A DNA stretch of 64,000 nucleotides, from NCBI GenBank assembly GCA_037576215.1, contig JBANDB010000017.1:124001-188000 (forward strand), written 5' to 3'. Shown one piece after another: positions 56,701 through 64,000 of this stretch. The position numbers were made by a program, and so were the translations under genes. The number at the start of each line of letters is the position of its first letter. Positions within the stretch are counted from its first letter, which is position 1. The notes beneath the pieces are model-generated. The model saw only the letters and a list, made by a program, of their open reading frames with translations, was not told the DNA's origin and searched no databases. The DNA comes from Armillaria gallica. Lineage: Eukaryota; Basidiomycota; Agaricomycetes; Agaricales; Physalacriaceae.

Positions 56701-59700
56701 ACGCGTCCCCAGGGTGCACGACATCACCATGGACATTGGAGATGATGGGGATCGTTGGAGCTCTCAGAGTCACGTTCAAGGCGATAGCGTCAAGATCGTC
56801 AAGGATGGGCGCCATTGCGATGCTATGGTACCCAAACGGCACGGTCAGAAGAACGTTCTTGCAGTGGACTTCGGCATCCAGGTGCTCCTTCAATGCGCGA
56901 AGCTGCTCCAATGGACCAGACACGACACAATCAACGGGGCTGTTGAAGCACGAAATGCTCAACTTGTCAAAGGTGGTTGCTTTCAAAATGTCCTGAAGCA
57001 ATGATTGTGCCAGATTGACGGCAATCATGCTGGTTGACGAGACAGCACATTTTGTCACCATAAGACGCACACGATGGGCAATGATGGTTAGAGCACCCCT
57101 CAACGACAAGACATTGGCAATAACGAGCGCTGCATATTCTCCGAGACTGCAACAGCATTAGCTCAGGCAAAGATCCAGACAAAAATAGAACATACCTGTG
57201 ACCAACCACAGCTGTCGGTTTCACTCCCCAAGACATCCACAATTTGGCAAGAGCATACTCCAACGCGAAAATAGCCGCTTGATAGGCTTCGAATTCTTCC
57301 GTCTCCGTTAGACCCATGCCATCGGGTCCAGGAGCAATGATAGGCAATACACCGCAAAATCCGGATGCAGTAAGGAATGAATGGCATTCGTCGATATGAG
57401 ATTTGAAGATCGCCGATGAATCGTAGAGGGTACGCCCCATCTCAAGATACTGAGCGCCTTGCCCGGAGAACACGAAGACAACTTTTCCATCTCGGCTGGG
57501 AGATTGGACGAACTTGGCTTTCTGCAATTTCTCAATAAGCTCCTCCCTCGTAGAAGCGGCGATCGCTGTGCGATGTTCATAGAGCTGACGACGACTGGTG
57601 GATGTGTAAGCAATGTCCACTAATCTCTCGTCGGCGCTCTCTGAACTGTGGAGCCAATTGATATACTTCGTGCGGAGCTTCTCCAAGGCGGTGTCAGTCT
57701 TTGCAGACAGACCGAAAACAAGAGGAATAGCTTCAAGTTGAACGGGCGAACGACGAGTAAACTCCTCCACCAACGTGGCAGTGTTCGAACCCGCAGCACC
57801 AAAGTTATTCAAGAGTGCCATTCTCGTCTGACCGCCGGGAGAAGGTTCCCAAGGAGCATGGACCCTGTCAATGATGGTGTTGTCGGCATCTAATGGGGCA
57901 ATGCGCGGGTTGAGCTCATGAAGGGAGATAAGACGGGGAATCGTTCGGTGCGCCATCATGAGAAGGATTTTCGCAAGTCCTGCAGCACCAGAAGCCGACT
58001 CCAGATGTCCAATGTTCGCTTTCACGGACGTGATATGCAATGGATTCTTGGCGCCACGCTTCTGTGCGAATACACCTCGGATGCTCTCAAGCTCGTTTGG
58101 ATCTCCAGCTTGAGTTCCCGTTCCGTGGGCTTCGACAACGTTAATTCGGTTTGCATCGACGCCAGTATTCTCCAAAAGCTGTTTGAAAAGTATGATTTGG
58201 GTGGGAGCGTGAGGATGAGTGATCGATTGGGCCAAGCCGCTTTGGTTGACTTCGACGCCTCGAATAACACCCCAAATCTTATCGTCCTCGGCGATAGCGT
58301 CGGAGAGGCGCTTCAAGACGAATATTCCACACCCTTCACTTCGGGAATACCCATCGGCGGATGCGTCGAATGCTTTGCACTGTCCAGTTGGGCTCAGGAA
58401 ATGGCCGCGATCGAGTCCCAAGAACATCTAGAACCAAAGAATATGAGTTGAAGTATTGAACAAAGAGAAGAATGACGCACGTCTGGGCTGGCGATCACAT
58501 TAACACCACCAACAATTGCCGCGTTGCAGTCTCCGTTCATGAGAGCACGCGCTCCTTGATATACAGCGATACCAGAAGATGAACATGCGGTATCTACGAC
58601 GATAGAGGGACCGCTGAGCTGCATTGAATAAGACAGACGTCCACTCAAGAACGCCTTCAACGTGCCTATGCACAAGGGGGTAAGCAAATGATGGCACAGA
58701 AACTGTGGACGAGAGCGAGCCCACCAGTGCTATAGTACGCGTCAATGTCGTCACGTAGATTCAGTAAGTAATCGCTGTTGACTGCACCGATGTAGCATCC
58801 AAAAGTGTCCTGGTTGAATGAGGGAGTCGCGTTTGGAACATAGCCCGCATCTTCGAGGGCCTCGTAAGTGGTATGAAGCAAGACCCGCTGCTGAGGATCC
58901 ATGCTCTTCGCCTCCCGAGGACTGATCTTGAAGAAGCGATTATCGAATTCATCGGCCCCTTCGATGAAGTTGCCGGTGTGGGCTTTCATTTGCCGCTTGG
59001 GGTTCTTGGCCTCATTGTAATCCGACACTTTGAAACGGTTCTCCGGAACCTTGAAATATCATCCAAATGTCAGCGAATGGAGATGAAAATGGAATCAAAG
59101 TTTGAATACCTCGCTAATAGTGTTGATACCTTGCTCCAATACTTCCCAAAGCTGAGAGACGTTGGGCGCTCCAGGCATATTGACGGCCATTCCAACGATA
59201 GCAATAGCTTCCTGCTTGCCTTTCGATTGACGCGCGGTTTTCGCGTCCACGACCGTAAGATCAAGCAGTTTTACATGCACTTTGCATAAGGCTCTTTCAA
59301 GACCTCGACACAGGCCCGTTCCAGGCCCGATGTTAAGCAGGCGCACGGACCCGTCATCGGGAAGGTCCTTGAGAACCCCGCAAGTCACCAAGTCCCAGTT
59401 GACAGGCTGAGAAATAACCATATCTACAACGAGCTCAACAAGTGACCCAGTCATATTCTTCTTCAATACCTCGCCAGTGAAAGTGGAGCGGAAGGGAACA
59501 TGGATATCCGCGATTTGTGGGAATTGAATGCCCCTACGAACAACGTCAGCGAGGATCTCTTCCCGTGCTTCCGCCACATGAAGTGGCGCGTGGTACAAAG
59601 TGTCGAGTGTTGTCTTATGCACAACAGCGCTAGCTGCTGAGAAGTGTGCTGTAACATGCTCCGAAAACGCGGAGAGAGTATCAGGGCGGCCTGAAATAGT

Positions 59701-60462
59701 GACAGAATTGGCATCCATCGTTGCAGTGACATAAAGAGGGGATGGTTCGGTGATGGTCTACTTGAATGATTAATGACTGAGATGAAGAATGGTGGAAGAG
59801 GATCTAACCTTTGCAAAATCCGAAATTGCCACCTCTGCATCTTCTTTGTTCAATCCAAGGAACACAAGACTCCAAGGAGAAGAGTAGACGGCTTCAGGGA
59901 ACGAGCCCGAAAGCGTCGTGTGGCGGAAAATTTGTGCACGTACACCAATCCATATAGCCAGGCGATATGCTTCTACGGCATGGGAAAGGAAAGAAACACA
60001 TGAGAATGAAGTAGCGACGACAGCTGCGGGCAATATTCCTGACGAAAAGCCGAGGATGCCAACGCCGTGGACAGAGTTGAGCTTCAAAGCATCACTGAAC
60101 GGGGTGAGAGACCCATTGGAAGCAACGGAAGCGTCGATGTACGCCAGGTAGCGCAGCGTTTGTAGGAGGAAGAGTGTGGTGCCAGAAATGATTGCATTAT
60201 GGAGATACCGTTCGGTGGGTAGAGTAAGGATGGACTCTTTGGTCTGAAAGTCTGATAGGTCGATGTTAACTTGAGACAACTCGGTCAAAGAGAGCGTCTC
60301 TAATTCAGCATGGAGGGTAGCGTGGCAAGCAGCAAGGAGAACAGAGCCTGAGGAAGAAGAGGCATCGAGGAGTGCCTGCTGGCGCGCCTGAGGAGAGTTG
60401 GCAGCTGCAGTGCCTTGCCCACCAAAGACAGGAACGTCAATACAAAAGGTGGTAGAGGCCAT
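53725..60462 (-). CDS. Non-reducing polyketide synthase, orsellinic-acid-synthase layout (SAT-KS-MAT-PT-ACP-ACP-TE)
   Basis: Iterative type I NR-PKS of about 2,120 residues building an aromatic acid from malonyl-CoA. Exons: 59809-60462, 59110-59757, 58725-59049, 58481-58665, 57196-58427, 54326-57146, 53834-54279, 53725-53781. SAT (1-380) has VFGGQGTAA and GFSSG. KS (about 400-830) has [15 protein letters not shown] and [11 protein letters not shown] has [14 protein letters not shown] and, over a splice, [12 protein letters not shown] has TGHRVAG (His) and [13 protein letters not shown] (Asp). Two ACPs have GVDSLMSIE and [11 protein letters not shown] has [11 protein letters not shown] and a C-terminal GNHFQPF. 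This order matches basidiomycete orsellinic acid synthases; the product is inferred. The frame shifts once in the PT-ACP1 linker near 55310 with no canonical intron to explain it. Confidence 0.92.
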
Positions 60463-61141
60463 GTCTAAGGGCGCAATAATGAAGGTTCTAGATGCGAGGA
60501 CAAGTCCTTTATTAGCTAGGGATTTAAAATCTGCGTCAGTGTGGGGATACCTTAGGGTAACATCCTTTGATCCGCACAGATGAACACCATACTATATACG
60601 TACCTCTGTCATCGGCGAAAAAAGACGGTCCGCATAGCTTTGAACGTCGGACTCTGATCCCTATAAAACATGTGAGGAAATATCCATCCGTTACTGATAC
60701 AGCAATCATATACACAATACCTACCTTTTGCGAGCCCAATCTCCAGTCCGAGTCCGATGGTGACACCAACCGCCGAGCGGGTTGATTCCATAAATCCAGC
60801 AGAAAGGAACTCCGGGATTCAGACTGGCAAGCGCGTACCCCCACCGCAGTATTAAAAAAGCATACTAAAACCGCACCTCGTAGGCTAGAATGCAGAAGTG
60901 AGTATGGCTTGTACTAATTTGTAGCCTCCAAGTGAAAGTTCCGAGCACCGAGTCAAGTTCAGCTTCTAGGTCATAGTGTGGTAGTACCATGATTGCGAGT
61001 AAAGCGGTTTTAATGAAAGGAACACATCGCAAAAAGATGAATATTCAATCCTATCGAATGTATCGGGGGCCCGCTTAGGAGCGAGATTTGCGAGATACCG
61101 AAAGTCACAGCCAACGTCATGTCACCCATCGAAGTACTTAC
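60463..61141. other. Upstream region of the PKS gene
   Basis: Contains the PKS promoter and 5' leader; no recognisable gene. Downstream exons of ORF-X copy 2 would have to lie here if it were complete, but none was found. Confidence 0.5.
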
Positions 61142-61471
61142 TCTGAGATAAATAAATTTTGATCCTTCACCATCTTCGGCGGTGAGAGTGTTGAAATTAG
61201 GGTTCAAATGCAGATTAAAGTAATTAATGACACCCATGCCAATACTGCTCTGCGTCGAGAGATGCTTCGGCCTGGAGAATGTCAGAGATACCTCTGAAAA
61301 ATCAGCATGACAACTGAGGGCGGTTGCGATATCCTTCGAGACATTAAGCTTCTGTGCGGCACGGTCCAGAAGAACCTTGTGTTCTTCGGCAGAGCTGGTG
61401 GAAAGACAACGTATACCACGAAGTTGAAGGCGAAGGCGACCAGTGAGGACGACACGGTACATGATGGTCAT
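61142..61471 (-). pseudogene. ORF-X copy 2 (5' exon only)
   Basis: 110-codon open exon starting MTIMYRVVLTGRLRLQLRGI, then CLSTSSAEEHKVLLDRAAQK and NVSKDIATALSCHADF, clearly paralogous to copy 1. It then differs (KHLSTQSSIGMGVINYF, NTLTAEDGEGSKFIYLR) and ends at a good GTAAGT donor at 61141. The same donor context, CTCAGAGTAAG, reappears at the right edge of the window, so the real gene probably had more exons. No downstream exon is found before the PKS start, hence a truncated copy. Family not recognised; the Arg-rich, Ser-rich start suggests mitochondrial import. Confidence 0.55.
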
Positions 61472-61697
61472 TGCGAGAAAGGCGGAGTTTGAAAAGCTCC
61501 CTGACCAGCGTCTCTCACCTCGTCGCGATCGGTCCCAATGTCGGCGCCTATCACCAGCTGGCCGTCAGAAGCACACCGGTCGCGGAGTTTGAAGCCAAAC
61601 TTGCTCCTTGCCTCATCAACATCTTCCAAATACTGCGTCTTGCCAGTGAGTACCATCTGACGGTAGTGTTACTTTGCTCAACTCTTTTTATAGTATA

Positions 61698-63455
61698 ATG
61701 CTTCCCCATACCTGGTCACCCCAAATTTGCTTGGGCTGCGACTGTCCGAATCATTATTCTCCTTCCACGACCTTGCACAACGAAGAAACGGTCCATGCCA
61801 TCCCTACATTTGATAACCTTTTACACTCCAATGACTCCCCCTCTCCATCGGAAGAATGTGAAATACGAACTAGCATATCAGCGGGCGAAGCGCGCATTAT
61901 TGCGATTGACGATCATGTCGCTGCTCTGAAGAGGCTCCAGCAGGCGCTGTCCAACCAGCTTGCCACGATTGGTGCTGAAATAGAAGGCCTTGACGGCGAG
62001 CGTGGAAAGGTGGTAGCCTGCATAGCAGAACATAAGCGTCTTCTCTCCCCAGTCCGTCGTCTACCCCCAGAGATCCTATACAAGATCTTCCTCGGTACCA
62101 TTATCTTCCCCATACCGCGAACGCAATCCCAGAGAGATGAATACTGGTGGGACTTTCACCCGAGCGAAAGTTCGTTGTGGACAATTGAGCTCGTGTGCAA
62201 AACATGGCGCCGGGTTGTCCTTGACTTCCCAGAACTTTGGTCGAGCATCAATATCTCCCTTAGTGACGACGACAATTTTTCATCTTCTAACTTTCGCTAC
62301 GTTCGACAACTAGCGCGTCAGGTTGCACGAACGCGATGCCATCCATTGTCAATCCTGATATATGCGGGCTCTCGCCAGACGTCAGCGTCTTCCAAATCTT
62401 TACCACTTCAGCTTTCTGCGCTCTTGTTCTCCATGCAAGATCGGATCCAATCTCTCTATCTCTATCTACCTGCCGCAATGTTCACTTCTGTGGCAACTCT
62501 ACAGCTTTACCTGCCCATTCTTAGAAAGCTTACTCTTCTCTCCACGAATGGTGAAGAGTTCCAAAATCTGTCTGGCATAAAATTATTTGGAGATACACCG
62601 CTCTTAAATGTTCTTGATACCGTCGATATACCAAGTGTCGTTTCTGCACTTGATTTGCCCTACGGTCAGATCACTCATTACTCCACTTACCACGTCTTTC
62701 ACCATCGTCGTTATCCTGGACCTTCGACTATCAATATCCTCTGCTTTTTGTCAGTGACGAAAAACCTAGAGACTTGCGATTTGAGATGTGAAATTAAGGG
62801 AGTGTTGGGCTTGGTTGCAGCCTTTGCCCAAACTTGTTCAAAGCTTCAAGCATTGACCTTGAGCTCGTGGGCATATGAATACCCCAACTCTGTTCTTGCT
62901 CAGCTTCTTAATGTTCTCACATTGCCCCGCTTGTCTACGCTTAGGGTGCACTGCTGCGTGGATAAGGGACATGTACGCGATACCGTGGAGACCTTTACAG
63001 CTATCCGGGGTGCCATATGCCGATCGCAGTCACCTTTGACCACATTTCACTTCACGCACGGTAACATAGACGAAGAAGGTCTTCTCGCCCTCTTTCGCAT
63101 CGCCTCATCTACCCTCCAAGAAGTTAAGCTCCTTGATGTGGGTCCTTTGGCCTTGACGGACAACATCCTTATCCCTCTGGTGATAACAGACGCGGATAAC
63201 ATTCTCCTACCGAGGCTGCATACCCTGCATATCAGCGGCGAAATGCGGTTTGATGCCAATCTTCTCGCAGAGATGGTGGAGTCGCGTTGGACATGTAAAG
63301 GTCCTTCTTTCCGGCGTCTGCGAACAATTGTTTTGCGTCGATCATTGAATATTGAGGATGATAGGGAAGAGGAGGAACTCGCTCGCGCATTAGCCTTTTC
63401 TAAGCTGGAGGAATACTCTACTGAAGGGTTGGAATTGTCCTACAGCATTCTCTGA
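61698..63455 (+). CDS. F-box protein, array copy 4
   Basis: Fourth paralogue, on the far side of the PKS. Start MLPHTWSPQICLGCDCPNHY, one Met shorter than the others because the first ATG is changed to ATA. F-box core VRRLPPEILYKIF, SSLWTIELVCKTWRRVVLDF, then the LRR-like region. By eye it is closest to copy 2 (shared HHRRxPGPSTINIL stretch). No disruption. Divergent from ORF-X copy 2 with about 225 bp between them, the arrangement also seen at copy 1. Confidence 0.9.
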   Translation: MLPHTWSPQICLGCDCPNHYSPSTTLHNEETVHAIPTFDNLLHSNDSPSPSEECEIRTSISAGEARIIAIDDHVAALKRLQQALSNQLATIGAEIEGLDGERGKVVACIAEHKRLLSPVRRLPPEILYKIFLGTIIFPIPRTQSQRDEYWWDFHPSESSLWTIELVCKTWRRVVLDFPELWSSINISLSDDDNFSSSNFRYVRQLARQVARTRCHPLSILIYAGSRQTSASSKSLPLQLSALLFSMQDRIQSLYLYLPAAMFTSVATLQLYLPILRKLTLLSTNGEEFQNLSGIKLFGDTPLLNVLDTVDIPSVVSALDLPYGQITHYSTYHVFHHRRYPGPSTINILCFLSVTKNLETCDLRCEIKGVLGLVAAFAQTCSKLQALTLSSWAYEYPNSVLAQLLNVLTLPRLSTLRVHCCVDKGHVRDTVETFTAIRGAICRSQSPLTTFHFTHGNIDEEGLLALFRIASSTLQEVKLLDVGPLALTDNILIPLVITDADNILLPRLHTLHISGEMRFDANLLAEMVESRWTCKGPSFRRLRTIVLRRSLNIEDDREEEELARALAFSKLEEYSTEGLELSYSIL

Positions 63456-64000
63456 GTCTGTAATCAACCTGCAGATGATAAACTTAGCCATTGCAGTATA
63501 TCTCACTAGTCTATTCGAGCTATGTCCTCCGTCTTCCAACCCATAGCGTTCATCCAAAGTTCTTTTTACGTGAAAAATGAATCATGCTTCGAGGTTGTTG
63601 GCCTTACTGCCCGGCAAGTATCCATAGCGCTGTTATTGAGCGAGAAGAGTCTCGTTTCCGTGACTCTCGGACGGGGTTCATAGCTTCCATCGCTTTAACT
63701 GTCCGAACCTTACATCATAAATCTGGCATGCACATATAAAGCATTTATTCCAGAACTAGTCGGGTATAATGCTCTTCGCGCGTTGGCATAAGTTTCAGTT
63801 TTGAGATGGCATATTTCAAACCCGGAAGTCGTTGACCAATTTCTTGCAGATTGCATGGTAGGAGGGTGGGACGCTAGATATCTTCTACTCCTCTGTAAAA
63901 CACATATTCCGTTGAAGACGAGGTTGCAAGAGCTTTCGGCATGGTTGTCACAGCCAGCGTCATGCCGCCCATCCAACGAAGTGCTTACTCTGAGATTAAT
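63456..64000. repeat. Duplicated flank and start of a further array unit
   Basis: Follows the 3' flank of the other F-box copies. From about 63950 to the edge it matches, in the same orientation, the ORF-X region at 61108-61147 (shared CTTACTCTGAGAT and CATGYCRCCCATC blocks). The next unit of the array therefore begins here and runs out of the window. Confidence 0.7.

Noticed and set aside
35937..60462. A single biosynthetic cluster of GMC oxidase, acyl-CoA ligase and PKS
   Set aside because: U6, tRNA-Ser, POLE3 and the Fic/F-box genes lie between, and the distance from ligase to PKS is over 11 kb; no evidence of co-regulation is visible.
1..64000. CRISPR arrays, operons, Shine-Dalgarno sites or prophage
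   Set aside because: Spliced genes, U6 snRNA, intron-containing tRNA and eukaryotic families show this is nuclear fungal DNA; no regularly spaced repeats were seen.

Overview
This window reads as nuclear DNA of a filamentous basidiomycete, most likely an agaricomycete mushroom. Nearly every gene is split by GT-AG introns of about 45-60 nt. The gene content includes basidiomycete-type families (a DUF6593 protein, a DUF6535 membrane protein, coiled-coil F-box paralogues, a SAP/acidic/TKL-type kinase), wood- and litter-decay style oxidases (a glyoxal-oxidase-like copper radical oxidase and a GMC flavo-oxidase), and a non-reducing polyketide synthase of the orsellinic-acid-synthase layout. All exon calls come from reading splice signals and conserved motifs by eye; no searches were run.

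Layout. 1-2.0 kb: nothing recognisable. 2.0-24.7 kb: a dense conserved housekeeping block with a branched-chain aminotransferase, TRM2-type tRNA m5U methyltransferase, copper radical oxidase, PNO1, ribosomal protein eL14, a URI/Bud27-like DUF3835 protein, the SAP-domain kinase, a DUF6593 protein, Mss4, CTF18 and an ABHD11-like hydrolase. 24.9-26.8 kb: two divergently placed paralogues encoding tiny secreted five-cysteine proteins. 27-34 kb: an ADGF/ADA2-type adenosine deaminase and a DUF6535 gene, the latter bracketed by two ~320-bp direct repeats. 35.9-42.1 kb: a GMC oxidoreductase, a hAT-type MITE with a perfect 8-bp target duplication, a U6 snRNA gene and a peroxisomal 4-coumarate-CoA-ligase-like enzyme. 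42.4-44.4 kb: a GC-rich repeat, an intron-containing tRNA-Ser(CGA) and a POLE3/Dpb4 histone-fold subunit.

45.3-64 kb is an accessory region. A small Fic/Doc-domain gene is followed by a repeated unit made of an F-box gene (+) and, divergent from it, the 5' end of an unidentified ORF (-). There are three F-box copies left of a ~6.7-kb NR-PKS gene (SAT-KS-MAT-PT-ACP-ACP-TE, minus strand) and one right of it, and another repeat unit begins at the right edge. The PKS therefore sits inside a recently duplicating F-box array.

The most notable observations are: a kinase whose beta-3 lysine is absent and whose only candidate lysine lies in the glycine loop, as in WNK kinases; the five-cysteine secreted protein pair; microexons of 7 and 9 nt that restore conserved motifs; a GC-AG intron; an unexplained reading-frame break in the PKS linker between PT and the first ACP; and a PKS SAT domain with Ser in place of the expected Cys nucleophile.
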